Source of the DNA: a virus
DNA: 64,000 bases
Virus record (IMG/VR): IMGVR_UViG_3300049846_001393
Coordinates: 1-64,000 of that record
Reading direction: 5' to 3' (one strand)
The notes below the pieces were generated by a model. It made no database searches. It saw nothing but the letters and a program-made list of their open reading frames with translations, and was not told the DNA's origin. The translations under genes and the position numbers were made by a program. This document shows positions 1 through 8,196 of the stretch, one piece after another (the stretch's first letter is position 1; each line of letters begins with the position of its first letter).

Positions 1-95
1 ACCCCGGCCCTGACACGGGTGCGGGACCGGCGCCCCTCACAGCGCCTCTCAGCGCCACGCAAGGGCCATGCCCACCCTTTATCTACAACGATTAT
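1..95. other. GC-rich left edge without a gene
   Basis: The first ~95 bases are strongly G+C-rich, while the rest of the window is AT-rich. They contain the short direct repeat CAGCGCC twice (around 40-56). No reading frame with a ribosome-binding site is visible. The abrupt change of composition could mark a genome end, a packaging-site region or an assembly join; the sequence alone cannot separate these. Confidence 0.4.
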
Positions 96-111
96 GGACG
101 TTAATTAAACT

Positions 112-297
112 ATGTTCCCTTGGGAAGACTTTAATATTAAAGCAAGATACGATGGAAGTTATACTGTTCAAGTATTAGACATCGAAACTAGGGGAATATA
201 TTACATAGTCAGATACAGGGATGAAACCTTTGAAGCCCACAGAGATAAACTGGTCTTCATTGAAGATAAAAAGAAAACAGAAAAAAAGAAAAAATAA
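112..297 (+). CDS. Small hypothetical protein with basic tail
   Basis: A 61-residue protein that I do not recognise. It is rich in aromatic and charged residues, with several Tyr-containing beta-strand-like segments in the middle, and ends in a Lys/Glu-rich run. No membrane segment or signal peptide is visible. It starts 17 bp after the GC-rich edge and lies 24 bp upstream of the lysozyme-like gene on the same strand, so the two probably share a rightward transcript. The ribosome-binding site before the ATG is weak. Function unknown. Confidence 0.55.
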   Translation: MFPWEDFNIKARYDGSYTVQVLDIETRGIYYIVRYRDETFEAHRDKLVFIEDKKKTEKKKK

Positions 298-321
298 CTG
301 TCCCTCTAACATTGGAATAAT

Positions 322-747
322 ATGTCTATTAAAAATTCAATTAAAGCTATAAGTATTTGTATGATTGCACTCTTAGGAACAGCATGTCTACCTCATGAGC
401 AAGCAATCTTTAACTCACTAACCCCACAACAGCAGGCTGCGGTAAGAGCACACGAAGCAAGCAAGGTACCAAGCAGAGATTGCTACACTGCAATCGCAAA
501 GCATTGGCCTGCAAACCTACATGGTTGGGCTAGGTCAATAGTTTGGAGAGAGTCACGAAACATTCCTAGTGCTGCCAATCCACGATCCTCAGCACGAGGC
601 TGTTTCCAAATGTTGCTACGCTACTCTGCACCATTCTACAAGAGGGTTGGCTGCAACAACTATATGTGGGCTAATCCAGACTGCAATGTTAAAGCAGCAT
701 ACCAATTATACAAAGTTGCTGGCAAGAGTCCGTGGAGAGTTTACTAA
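322..747 (+). CDS. Lipoprotein-type lysozyme / lytic transglycosylase
   Basis: A 141-residue predicted exported peptidoglycan-cleaving enzyme, probably a lysis protein. Residues 1-22 form a signal peptide ending in a lipobox-like LGTAC, so the mature protein may be lipid-anchored at Cys22. Residues ~75-141 resemble the small lysozyme-like/transglycosylase fold: WRESRN supplies the likely catalytic Glu, followed by an NPRSSARGCFQM segment (the usual N.SS.A.GLFQ pattern) and a C-terminal G.SPW. Several Cys residues in the mature part could form disulfides. A GGAA lies before the ATG. It precedes the bidirectional terminator. The holin is far away at 59.3 kb, so the lysis genes are split unless the genome is circularly permuted. 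Confidence 0.7.
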   Translation: MSIKNSIKAISICMIALLGTACLPHEQAIFNSLTPQQQAAVRAHEASKVPSRDCYTAIAKHWPANLHGWARSIVWRESRNIPSAANPRSSARGCFQMLLRYSAPFYKRVGCNNYMWANPDCNVKAAYQLYKVAGKSPWRVY

Positions 748-768
748 AATAAAAGTTATTGACAACTG

Positions 769-800
769 AAAAGGGGAGGGGTTTATTCCCCTCCCCTTTT
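769..800. terminator. Bidirectional intrinsic terminator
   Basis: A perfect 13-bp inverted repeat (AAAAGGGGAGGGG at 769-781 with its complement at 788-800) surrounds a 6-nt TTTATT loop. It sits between the convergent lysozyme-like gene and the sortase-anchored protein gene. A-run and T-run flanks give a U-tract in either direction, so it should end transcription on both strands. Confidence 0.85.
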
Positions 801-818
801 CTAGTTATATAAAGAATT

Positions 819-1478
819 CTACTTCTTTACAAGAAGAACACCAAATATAATCATAGCGGAACCAATACAAACAAGAATCCAGGAATTAAAACCTGTCTCT
901 GCAAGTTCAGCGCCTTTAACCTGAACAGCAGCATCGCCTATTTCTGGCTCTGGAACTGTTGTTTGGACGCTGGTCGTCGTGGTTCCCTTGACGGTTGTGG
1001 TCGTTGGAATTGTGGAAGTTGAAGATGTAGTTGAACTGCTAGAAGTTATCGTAGAAGAACTAGTTGTCGTAGGATTACTTGTAGTTGTAGTGATAGCGGT
1101 TGTGGTAGTTCCTGTAGGAAGACAAACAATCCAATGCGAAACAGCGGACTGCTGACCACCGTTATTTAAGGGTGCAAGATAATTGCCACCAATAGAAGGA
1201 TTGTCGTACACAGCATTACCACCATCAACAGCGCCACCCTTAACAATCAATGCAATAAGCGGAGCATCCACGACAATTCCATTTGCGTTGCTGTTCAGAT
1301 GGCCGTACTGTGAAGTCTCGTTAGGCTCGTACTTAATGCATGTTGCCTTATAAATATCAGACCAATAATCTGAACTATTTGAATTAGATGTGCTTGCATA
1401 CGATGGCATAGACGTCATTCCAGTAAAGAATAATCCTAAACCAAAAACAATAACAGCTAAACTAATTTTATTCTTCAA
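819..1478 (-). CDS. Sortase-anchored surface protein with Ser/Thr-rich stalk
   Basis: A 219-residue predicted cell-wall-anchored protein. Residues 1-29 form a signal peptide (KNK, a hydrophobic run, then an SYA-S cleavage-like site). Residues ~30-120 are a small extracellular domain with two Cys. Residues ~122-175 are almost all Thr/Ser/Val, typical of a wall-spanning, potentially O-glycosylated stalk. The C-terminus has LAETG, a hydrophobic helix and a VKK tail, i.e. an LAXTG-type sortase signal of the sort used by class E sortases in actinobacteria. The start is TTG (1478) with GGGAG upstream. It is the last gene of the leftward unit. A role in host-surface modification or exclusion of other phages is inference. 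Confidence 0.75.
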   Translation of the reverse strand: MKNKISLAVIVFGLGLFFTGMTSMPSYASTSNSNSSDYWSDIYKATCIKYEPNETSQYGHLNSNANGIVVDAPLIALIVKGGAVDGGNAVYDNPSIGGNYLAPLNNGGQQSAVSHWIVCLPTGTTTTAITTTTSNPTTTSSSTITSSSSTTSSTSTIPTTTTVKGTTTTSVQTTVPEPEIGDAAVQVKGAELAETGFNSWILVCIGSAMIIFGVLLVKK

Positions 1479-1491
1479 GAGGATACTCCCA

Positions 1492-1599
1492 ATGTCTAAT
1501 CAAAAAAATGAAATTAAAAAAAATAAAAAAGCCGAAAAGCGAGTTGATGATACCATCAACCGTCTTCTTAAGAAAATAAACGAAGAAAAGAAAATCTAG
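1492..1599 (+). CDS. Possible tiny Lys/Glu-rich protein
   Basis: A 35-codon frame from ATG 1492 with AGAGGA eight bases upstream. The product is almost entirely Lys, Glu, Asn and Arg, and probably helical. It is divergent from the sortase-anchored gene, and the two translation-start regions overlap. It ends four bases into the 3' end of the opposing HicB-like gene. It may be a real small charged protein or chance in AT-rich DNA. No function is proposed. Confidence 0.25.
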   Translation: MSNQKNEIKKNKKAEKRVDDTINRLLKKINEEKKI

Positions 1600-1880
1600 T
1601 TTATTTCTGTAAAATACTTCATCATTGGATGATAATCTATTGTTAGATCAACATGATTATCTTTACCATATATTGATTCTAAAATAAAATTAGCCCTAGA
1701 AGATCCATACAATTCAACAAATCTTTTAATTGTTGAGTGAAGATCATCTAGGGCTTTATCTGCTGTTTCACCAAATCCCATCATTGGCAAAATTGAATCA
1801 TCAGATGGGGCGGCTGCCGCACTGCATGGGTAGGCTGCATACTGTTTCCTACCTTTGCATACTACTATTGATGGATACAT
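1596..1880 (-). CDS. HicB-like small protein (orphan)
   Basis: A ~94-residue protein. The segment G-F-G-E-T-A-D-K-A-L-D-D-L-H around residues 50-65, following an N-terminal beta region, resembles the GxTxEEAxxNxxEA signature of HicB antitoxin-like folds. I chose ATG 1880 because GGAG lies six bases upstream; an in-frame ATG at 1913 would add 11 residues but lacks a good site. No HicA-like toxin (short, with a catalytic His) is visible next to it, so a toxin-antitoxin role is not supported. It lies downstream of the recA-like gene after an ~80-bp gap. Confidence 0.45.
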   Translation of the reverse strand: MYPSIVVCKGRKQYAAYPCSAAAAPSDDSILPMMGFGETADKALDDLHSTIKRFVELYGSSRANFILESIYGKDNHVDLTIDYHPMMKYFTEIN

Positions 1881-1997
1881 ATGGGCTCCAATGAAGATAA
1901 GGTCAGTCCACATCCCCGCTGGACATGGGAGGCACTGACGAATGAGAATAACAAAGCCGATCCTGATCTCCTGGTCGAGGAGAATAGCGCAAAACCT

Positions 1998-2975
1998 TCA
2001 TAGTACCCTTGAGGCGATTGAATCGTAAACATCACGATCTTCACGAAGGACCTCAAGAACCTTCAACTTGCCTTGACCAAGATTCTCCCCAGTAGCAGCA
2101 TCAGCAAACCAAGCACCAGACTTCTTGATAACACCAGCATCAATAGCCATATCAAGAAGAGTAGACTCATTAGAAATACCTGAGTCATAAAGGATATCAA
2201 AAGAAGCGGTCTGGAAAGGTGGAGCAAAACGATTCTTCGTTGTCTTAACCTTTACAGTATGACCAACAATGTCATCACCCTGCTTAACCTGCCCTGTACG
2301 AGCAACCTCAACACGGGTAGAACACCAGAACTTCAAGCCACGACCACCAGTAGAATCAGTCTGTGGCCCATAACCCATGCCACCGATCTTCTCTCGGATC
2401 TGGTTGATCCAAACCACAACGACCTCAGAATGATCTGAACGCTGAGCAGCGCCAAGCTTTCTCATAGCCTGAGAAAGAAGTCTCGCCACAAGACCAACAT
2501 GAGCATCGCCGTAAGAGCCTTCAATCTCTGCCCTAGGAACAAGACCGGCAACAGAATCAACAACAATCGCAGCCACATCATCTGCACCAAGAATCATCTC
2601 AATCATCTCAAGAGCAGACTCGGCAGACTCAGGCTGGGCAACCATAAGATCATCAAGGTTTACGCCAGAGTTCTCTGCCATATGAGGATCAAAAGCATTC
2701 TCAAGATCAACAAGAACACACTTGCCGCGCTTCTGAGCCTCTGCCATAAACTTCATAGCAATAGAAGACTTACCAGAACCATGATTCCCGTACAGTTCAA
2801 CCATCTTACCAAGAGGGAACCCACCACCAAGAATATTGTCTAAAGCCAAAATACCTGTAGGAATTCTATCAACATCAATATTGATATCTTCTGACAAAGA
2901 GGTCAGAGTGTTGTCGCCATGAAGCTTATTAATTTCTGCCTGAATTGCAGACAGACTCTTCTTTGACTTAGACAT
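1998..2975 (-). CDS. recA: RecA-like recombinase
   Basis: A 325-residue strand-exchange ATPase. Walker A is GNHGSGKS (residues 63-70) and Walker B lies in AAIVVDSVAGLVP (~134-146). The DNA-binding loop segments and GGRGLKFWCSTRVEV (the GGRALKF block of bacterial RecA) are all present. It lacks the long C-terminal acidic extension and is slightly shorter than typical bacterial RecA. The start has AAGGATGTAA before the ATG. It lies downstream of dnaE in the replication cluster and probably supports recombination-dependent replication and repair with the Sak4-like ATPase and RecB-like nuclease at 12-14 kb. Confidence 0.93.
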   Translation of the reverse strand: MSKSKKSLSAIQAEINKLHGDNTLTSLSEDINIDVDRIPTGILALDNILGGGFPLGKMVELYGNHGSGKSSIAMKFMAEAQKRGKCVLVDLENAFDPHMAENSGVNLDDLMVAQPESAESALEMIEMILGADDVAAIVVDSVAGLVPRAEIEGSYGDAHVGLVARLLSQAMRKLGAAQRSDHSEVVVVWINQIREKIGGMGYGPQTDSTGGRGLKFWCSTRVEVARTGQVKQGDDIVGHTVKVKTTKNRFAPPFQTASFDILYDSGISNESTLLDMAIDAGVIKKSGAWFADAATGENLGQGKLKVLEVLREDRDVYDSIASRVL

Positions 2976-2983
2976 TTACATCC

Positions 2984-3196
2984 TTAAAATAGTATCCAAT
3001 TTTTTCCGACCATTCCGTGAGCAAACATTGACAGCGAATCTGCCCTTGAATTAAAGCCAGACTGCCAAACAGAACAGGGCCACGAATGAATCTGAAAGTC
3101 ATCTTGATCACGATACCTTCTATGATACGAAGCGTTATCACAGGTGTATCTAGCGACCGCTGGTTTCCAGTAATCATCATCTTCGTCGTATTTCAT
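2984..3196 (-). CDS. Small hypothetical protein
   Basis: About 70 residues from ATG 3196. In-frame TTG and GTG codons just upstream (3208, 3205) are alternatives. It has an Asp-rich start, then Trp, Tyr and Arg-rich segments with two Cys; no known motif. It fills the gap between dnaE and recA with short spacers on both sides, consistent with operon membership. A different frame (2968-3180) is also open, but has no ribosome-binding site and less protein-like composition. Confidence 0.45.
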   Translation of the reverse strand: MKYDEDDDYWKPAVARYTCDNASYHRRYRDQDDFQIHSWPCSVWQSGFNSRADSLSMFAHGMVGKNWILF

Positions 3197-3219
3197 GGCA
3201 ACCACCAAAGGTTACCTTT

Positions 3220-6200
3220 TTAACGACTAGCATATTCTCCAAATAGATCTTTTATCTGGCAAATTAGACTATCATCAACATTCACAGTATAATTTCTGGG
3301 AAGTTTAAGTCTACTTGACTTGCTCAAATATAAAGATACAGGAGTCCAGCCATAATTAGAAACAAGTATCTTTTTAAGGCGAGAAATCATCTTCTCATCA
3401 TTAGAAAAGCCCTTAGGAAGATACAGATTAAATCCTATACTATCATCTGACTGTGGCTCAATATCAAAAGCATTCAAGCTTTCAAAAATAAAGTTCTTTT
3501 CACCATTATAATCTGTCCCAGCGCGAACAGACATAACACCTATCTTGCCGGCAACAAGATCATCATTGTAACTCTTTGGGAAAGCAACAGCCTCACGATT
3601 GCCTGACTGATCTTGAATACCAAGAATACCCATCTTCTGACCATTTTTAGTTCTTTTGACTTTAACATCAGAAATCAAAACAAGAACCTTTGCCTGCTTA
3701 CCATCAGAAAGCTGATCAAGCTCAACTACAGACCAGTCAGTCTTAGAGTCAGTAAAGTCATCAAGTGGATGACCTGAAATATAGAGACCAGCAATAGAAT
3801 ACTCATTCTGCAAAAGTTCATTAGTATCAAACTCTGCTGTAGGAATATCGAAATCATTAGGCATATCAAACAACTGTGATTGACCAGCCTCAATCTTTTT
3901 CTTTAACTTTCTGAAAGATTTCAATACCTCAGGTATAACTGTTGAAGTTCCTAGACGAGTACCAAACTCCTGCAATGCACCACTGTAAGATAGGGCGGTA
4001 AACTCTCTAGCGTTTGGATTAATGCGGCTTGCAATATCCATCATTCCAGAATAAGCACCGTTGGACTTACGATCATCAACAATCTGTGCAGCAGAATCAG
4101 CACCAATATGCCTAAGACCGGCTAATCCAACACGAAGACCATCTTCCTCAACAGAGAACAAAACATCAGACTTATTGATATCTGGCGGATAGATTTTCAT
4201 CCCCATTGACCTAGCCTCATTTAGATAAAAGGCACATCTGTCAATATCGTCAATCATGGAACCACAAAGAGCAGCCATGAACTCTTTTGGAAAATTAGCC
4301 TTTAAATACGCTGTCTGATACGAGATATATGCGTAACTATATGCATGTGAAGAGTTGAATGAATAGCGTGAGAAACCTTCAATCATATCAAAAAGCTTAG
4401 AAGCAAAGTCAGAATCGTAGCCATTCTCAATGCAACCAGCAACGAATTTGCCACGCTCTTCTATCATCTTATCTATAAGCTTTTTACCCATCACTTTACG
4501 CAACAGATCAGCTTCAGTAAGAGAATAGCCAGCAAACTTCTTAGCAATCTCCAGAACTGATTCCTGATATATGCATAGACCAAGAGTGTTCCTAAGAATA
4601 GGCTCAGCGTCCTTATGGAAAAATGTTATAGCCTGTCTACCATTCTTACGATCTGCATAGTCGTTGTGCATATTCTCGGCCATAGGGCCGGGACGGTAAA
4701 GGGCAACAACAGCAGCAATATCGTCAATAGAGTTCGGCTGTAGTCTATGAAGAAGACTTCTCATAGGCTTAGACTCTAACTGAAATACACCAACAGTATC
4801 GCCAGACTTTAATAGATCAAAAGTTTTAATATCATCAAAAGATGTATTATCAATACCTGGATCATATCCAATGAGATTTATGCAATCAGATATAACGTCA
4901 AGAGTTCTGAGACCCAAGAAATCCATCTTGAGAAGCCCAAGATCCTCAACAGTGTCCTTCTCGTACTGAGTAACTACAGGACCATCACCACGCCTCTGTA
5001 CGGGCACATAGTCGGTTATAGGGCCGGGGGTGATAACAATGCCAGCGGCATGAATACCGTCCTGACGAACAAGACCTTCAAGACCTTTAGCAACATCAAT
5101 AATCTCTCTGACACTGCCATCGGAATTATACATATCCCTAAGCGATGCAGCATTTTTATAGCCAATATCGTAACGATCAGAATGCTCAAAGCAAGCATTG
5201 ATAGGCGTGATATCTCCCATTACAGGTTCAGGCATTGCCTTAGAAATCTTATCAGCAACCTTAGGCTCATAACCAAGAACACGGCCAGCGTCACGAACGG
5301 CAGCACGGGCACGAATGATATTGAAAGTAATAATCTGAGCTACATGATCTTCGCCGTACTTCTCAACAACATAATTGATCATATACTCACGATAACGTGA
5401 ATCATAATCTAGATCAATATCTGGCAAAGCAATACGGCCAGGATTCAAGAAACGCTCAAAGATCAAACCATGACGTAAAGGATCTACCTTAGTAATATCA
5501 AGGCAATAAGAAATAATACTGCCAGCAGCAGAACCACGAGCAGGTCCACGGCGAATTCCCTGACGATCAGCAAACCTCTGCAGATCCCAAACAATCAAGA
5601 AATAAGAAGAAAGACCCATTGAGTCAATAACACTCAACTCGTAGGCAAGCCGAGCAAAATGCTCATCTGACGGGCTCTCGTATCTCTCAAGAAGGCCATC
5701 AAAGGCAAGCTTTGTAAGATACTGCGTTGCACTATCGTACTTTTCTGGTACATCAAAGATAGGTAGGTGAAGTTCGTCAAATCTAAGATTGACATTAGCC
5801 CTATCTGCAATAACAAGAGTATTATCGCAAGCCTCTTCAACATGCATGAAAAGATTACGCATCTCTTCAGAAGACTTTAGATAGTGCTGGTCTGACTGAA
5901 ATCTGAACCTGTTCTCATCAGAAATCTTAGAACCAGTCTGACAGCACAACAAAGAATCGTGTGCAATATGGTCACTATGATTAACATAGTGAAGATCATT
6001 TGTTGCTATCAGAGGCGCATTGATTCTACGAGATATCTCAATGAGCTGCGGATTGGTCTTGACCTGTTCTGATAAACCGTGATTTTGGAGTTCGATGTAA
6101 AAATTATCATTCCCGAAGATTTCTTGAAGCCTAGCCGCCTTCTGAAGCGCCTCATCGAACCTGTCATGCAACAACTCCTGAAGAATCGGGCCACCAAGAC

Positions 6201-6639
6201 AGCCACTAGTAACGATAAGACCCTTAGAATACTTCTCAAGAAGATCCCAGTCAGCCCTAGGCTTATGATAGAAACCCTCTAAGAAAGCATCAGAAGAAAG
6301 CTTTATAAGGTTCTGATAGCCATCATTGTTCTCGGCAAGAACAGTTAAATGATAGTAACGCTTATCTGAACCATCAAGGTCAGAATGGCCCTTACCTTTT
6401 GGTGTCCTATCAAATCTATCATCGGCAAAGTAAGACTCAATACCGAGAACAGGATTTACATCATGCTTCTTGCAGGTCTTGTAAAAATCTACAAGCCCCC
6501 AAAGAACACCATGATCAGTGATTCCCAAGGACTTCTGTCCATCTGCCTTTGCAGCAAGAACTAGTTCATCAATTTTTGCTGCACCATCTAAGGCACTGTA
6601 AGAAGTGTGGTTGTGTAGGTGGCAAAAACTTTTTGACAA
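3220..6639 (-). CDS. dnaE: DNA polymerase III alpha subunit (replicative polymerase)
   Basis: A ~1,139-residue family C replicative polymerase. The N-terminal PHP domain begins FCHLHNHTSYSALDG and includes GITDHG. The catalytic palm carries PARGSAAGS and the PDIDLDYDSRYR block near residue 408 with the metal-binding Asp residues. SFNSSHAYSYAYISYQTAYL lies in the thumb/fingers region. A helix-hairpin-helix-like GLAGLRHIG and a C-terminal OB-fold region follow. Start TTG 6639 is chosen because it lies one base after the stop of the upstream gene and directly before the PHP motif; a longer open frame to 6750 would overlap that gene. With primase-helicase, SSB-like and RecA-like proteins it suggests largely self-sufficient replication. 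Confidence 0.95.
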   Translation of the reverse strand: MSKSFCHLHNHTSYSALDGAAKIDELVLAAKADGQKSLGITDHGVLWGLVDFYKTCKKHDVNPVLGIESYFADDRFDRTPKGKGHSDLDGSDKRYYHLTVLAENNDGYQNLIKLSSDAFLEGFYHKPRADWDLLEKYSKGLIVTSGCLGGPILQELLHDRFDEALQKAARLQEIFGNDNFYIELQNHGLSEQVKTNPQLIEISRRINAPLIATNDLHYVNHSDHIAHDSLLCCQTGSKISDENRFRFQSDQHYLKSSEEMRNLFMHVEEACDNTLVIADRANVNLRFDELHLPIFDVPEKYDSATQYLTKLAFDGLLERYESPSDEHFARLAYELSVIDSMGLSSYFLIVWDLQRFADRQGIRRGPARGSAAGSIISYCLDITKVDPLRHGLIFERFLNPGRIALPDIDLDYDSRYREYMINYVVEKYGEDHVAQIITFNIIRARAAVRDAGRVLGYEPKVADKISKAMPEPVMGDITPINACFEHSDRYDIGYKNAASLRDMYNSDGSVREIIDVAKGLEGLVRQDGIHAAGIVITPGPITDYVPVQRRGDGPVVTQYEKDTVEDLGLLKMDFLGLRTLDVISDCINLIGYDPGIDNTSFDDIKTFDLLKSGDTVGVFQLESKPMRSLLHRLQPNSIDDIAAVVALYRPGPMAENMHNDYADRKNGRQAITFFHKDAEPILRNTLGLCIYQESVLEIAKKFAGYSLTEADLLRKVMGKKLIDKMIEERGKFVAGCIENGYDSDFASKLFDMIEGFSRYSFNSSHAYSYAYISYQTAYLKANFPKEFMAALCGSMIDDIDRCAFYLNEARSMGMKIYPPDINKSDVLFSVEEDGLRVGLAGLRHIGADSAAQIVDDRKSNGAYSGMMDIASRINPNAREFTALSYSGALQEFGTRLGTSTVIPEVLKSFRKLKKKIEAGQSQLFDMPNDFDIPTAEFDTNELLQNEYSIAGLYISGHPLDDFTDSKTDWSVVELDQLSDGKQAKVLVLISDVKVKRTKNGQKMGILGIQDQSGNREAVAFPKSYNDDLVAGKIGVMSVRAGTDYNGEKNFIFESLNAFDIEPQSDDSIGFNLYLPKGFSNDEKMISRLKKILVSNYGWTPVSLYLSKSSRLKLPRNYTVNVDDSLICQIKDLFGEYASR

Positions 6640-6640
6640 T

Positions 6641-7066
6641 TTAGAAATCCAGAATATCGCTATAAAGCTTGTGAAGTAGTTTGTTAAACGCCACAGCAGA
6701 ATCGTGCGGAATAACAATGTTATCATCCACGACGCTGTTGTGAATACCAATTCCCCTCAAAAAGGAGGAAATATTTGAAAGACTCTTGCCTACCTCAGAG
6801 TTTGGACCAACAATATCTGATGCAAGATTAACATTAGCACCAACAGTTCCATCAATCTGCTTTACAACAGAATTAGGTGTAGCCCAAACTCTTTCACCAT
6901 TTGATTCAAGAACAAAAGAATGATTGTAATTGCCCGCATCATACATTGATACAAGCATACCAATACCATACTTTAATGGCTCATTATAATTTATAGAACC
7001 ATTTGCTGAAAAAGTGCGGTACTTGATCTGATATTTATTACCAATTATAAGATCTGCCGATCTCAT
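6641..7066 (-). CDS. Hypothetical protein
   Basis: A 141-residue protein with no motif I recognise. The N-terminal half looks beta-rich (Ile/Tyr/Lys alternation); the C-terminus has a short helical segment, AVAFNKLLHKLYSDILDF. The ATG overlaps the stop of the upstream gene as ATGA, with GAGG ahead of it, so translation is probably coupled. It lies immediately before dnaE and may act in replication, but this is only position. Confidence 0.65.
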   Translation of the reverse strand: MRSADLIIGNKYQIKYRTFSANGSINYNEPLKYGIGMLVSMYDAGNYNHSFVLESNGERVWATPNSVVKQIDGTVGANVNLASDIVGPNSEVGKSLSNISSFLRGIGIHNSVVDDNIVIPHDSAVAFNKLLHKLYSDILDF

Positions 7067-7425
7067 GAAAACCTCACAGGATTATCTAGTGAACCATTGA
7101 TCCAATTAAGAATAAGATTTGCAATAGGAATATTACCATCATTCCAAAAGCTTTTATCAGCAAGCTTTCTTGACCAAGAAGCGCAGTCAGAATCAAGTAT
7201 CATAGATACATGATCAATAAAAGCATCTCTTGCATCACTTCTAACATTATAGTTATCAACAAAAATATTAGAAGAACTAACAATCCCTGCAACATGCATA
7301 ATACACATCTCAATTTCCATCTGAGAAATTGAAGTAGGATCAAACATCTTTAAGAAATCAAGTGCATCGCCAATGTTATAGCGAATACCATCCTGCTCTA
7401 GTTTTAGATACTCTTGAACATCCAT
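7063..7425 (-). CDS. Hypothetical acidic protein
   Basis: A ~120-residue, mainly helical, acidic protein of unknown function. I place the start at ATG 7425 because an AAGGGATAGAGAG purine run precedes it and it begins after the stop of the upstream diphosphohydrolase gene; the frame is open to 7458. It contains a DxxD-rich helix (FIDHVSMILDSDCASW) and a Trp-rich C-terminus. It lies between the dNTP diphosphohydrolase-like gene and another hypothetical gene, in a tightly packed operon. Confidence 0.6.
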   Translation of the reverse strand: MDVQEYLKLEQDGIRYNIGDALDFLKMFDPTSISQMEIEMCIMHVAGIVSSSNIFVDNYNVRSDARDAFIDHVSMILDSDCASWSRKLADKSFWNDGNIPIANLILNWINGSLDNPVRFS

Positions 7426-7429
7426 CTCT

Positions 7430-7843
7430 CTATCCCTTAAACCTATCGTCAGTACCAAGTTCTCTGATCTGAAACGAGGTCAATGCTAGAGCGTGCCAAG
7501 CCGCATGAATCACATGAGGAAGGCCAGACTCCTCATCGACATCTTCTCCAGCCCAGAACTGCTGCATATGCCTCATCATCGCGTTGTAACTCAATGACCA
7601 GTCATATCCTTTCAGATAATTATATTTCTCATACTTCTCAGCCCCCATACCAGCGACCTTGCCAAGTTCATACATAGCAACTGGATCTATGAAACTAATC
7701 TGAGAATATTTAGAACCTTTTGCGCCACCAGTATTACTGTCAACAACAATAGTTTCTTTATCGTTTATTAGTTTTCTAGATCCAAGATCGTTGTGAACTT
7801 TTGAAGCTTTCCTGAGTTTCTTAAATCTACCAGATGGAGGCAT
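7430..7843 (-). CDS. dATP/dGTP diphosphohydrolase-like protein
   Basis: A 137-residue protein resembling the phage family annotated as dATP/dGTP diphosphohydrolase N-terminal domain (formerly DUF5664). The core YELGKVAGMGAEKYEKYN, followed by W..SYNAMMRHMQQFWAGEDVDEESGLPHVIHAAWHALAL, carries the Glu and Asp/His residues expected of a MazG-like metal site. Such enzymes hydrolyse dNTPs to dNMP and pyrophosphate and can reshape the nucleotide pool. The gene overlaps the 3' end of the HNH gene by 76 bp. No PurZ-like gene of diaminopurine (Z) genome synthesis is visible here, so base replacement is not supported. Confidence 0.7.
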   Translation of the reverse strand: MPPSGRFKKLRKASKVHNDLGSRKLINDKETIVVDSNTGGAKGSKYSQISFIDPVAMYELGKVAGMGAEKYEKYNYLKGYDWSLSYNAMMRHMQQFWAGEDVDEESGLPHVIHAAWHALALTSFQIRELGTDDRFKG

Positions 7844-8196
7844 AATGGCTGATATCTCTTTTTGTCAGAATGAACAGTGTCGTGATGCTTAAAACATAGA
7901 GTGATGAGATTATCTGGATCATTAGATCCACCCTCACTCCTGTATTTGATATGATGAACATGAAGTCCATATTCAGTGCCACAGTATCTACATCTAAACT
8001 CGTCAAGTTTTATAATCTCAAGTTTATCTCCAGAAGAAAGATCATTAGACTTCTTCTTCTGTTTAGAAACCCGCTTCTTACGAGTAGAATTTACATACTC
8101 ATGAAGATGATCTTCACAGCAAAAAGCTTGGATACTTCTTCTAATAGCAGAATCTCTATCCACATACTTTTTACAGTAAGAACATCTAACTTTCAT
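7768..8196 (-). CDS. HNH endonuclease
   Basis: A 142-residue HNH nuclease. N-terminal CSYC and CCEDH pairs suggest a small zinc-binding module. A basic linker (KKRVSKQKKK) leads to the HNH core: CRYCG, LHVHHIKYRSEGGSNDPDNL and C..HH, with the zinc Cys residues and catalytic His visible. The ATG at 8196 has AGAAGG upstream. The start overlaps the whiB gene by 11 bp. It may be a free-standing homing-type nuclease or work in replication or packaging; it is not next to the terminase, which argues against the common packaging HNH. Confidence 0.8.
   Translation of the reverse strand: MKVRCSYCKKYVDRDSAIRRSIQAFCCEDHLHEYVNSTRKKRVSKQKKKSNDLSSGDKLEIIKLDEFRCRYCGTEYGLHVHHIKYRSEGGSNDPDNLITLCFKHHDTVHSDKKRYQPLCLHLVDLRNSGKLQKFTTILDLEN

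Noticed and set aside
1390-1599. 69-codon plus-strand frame starting at 1390
   Set aside because: Its first half is antisense to the signal peptide of the sortase-anchored protein; only the shorter frame from 1492 has a ribosome-binding site.
1596-1880. HicAB toxin-antitoxin system
   Set aside because: Only a weak HicB-like protein is present; no HicA-like toxin lies beside it.
1968-1982. Hairpin CTCCT-N5-AGGAG after the recA-like gene as a terminator
   Set aside because: The stem is only 5 bp and is not followed by a U-run on the minus strand.
6640-6750. N-terminal extension of the DNA polymerase to 6750
   Set aside because: It would overlap the upstream gene by over 100 bp and precedes the natural PHP-domain start; TTG 6639 fits better.
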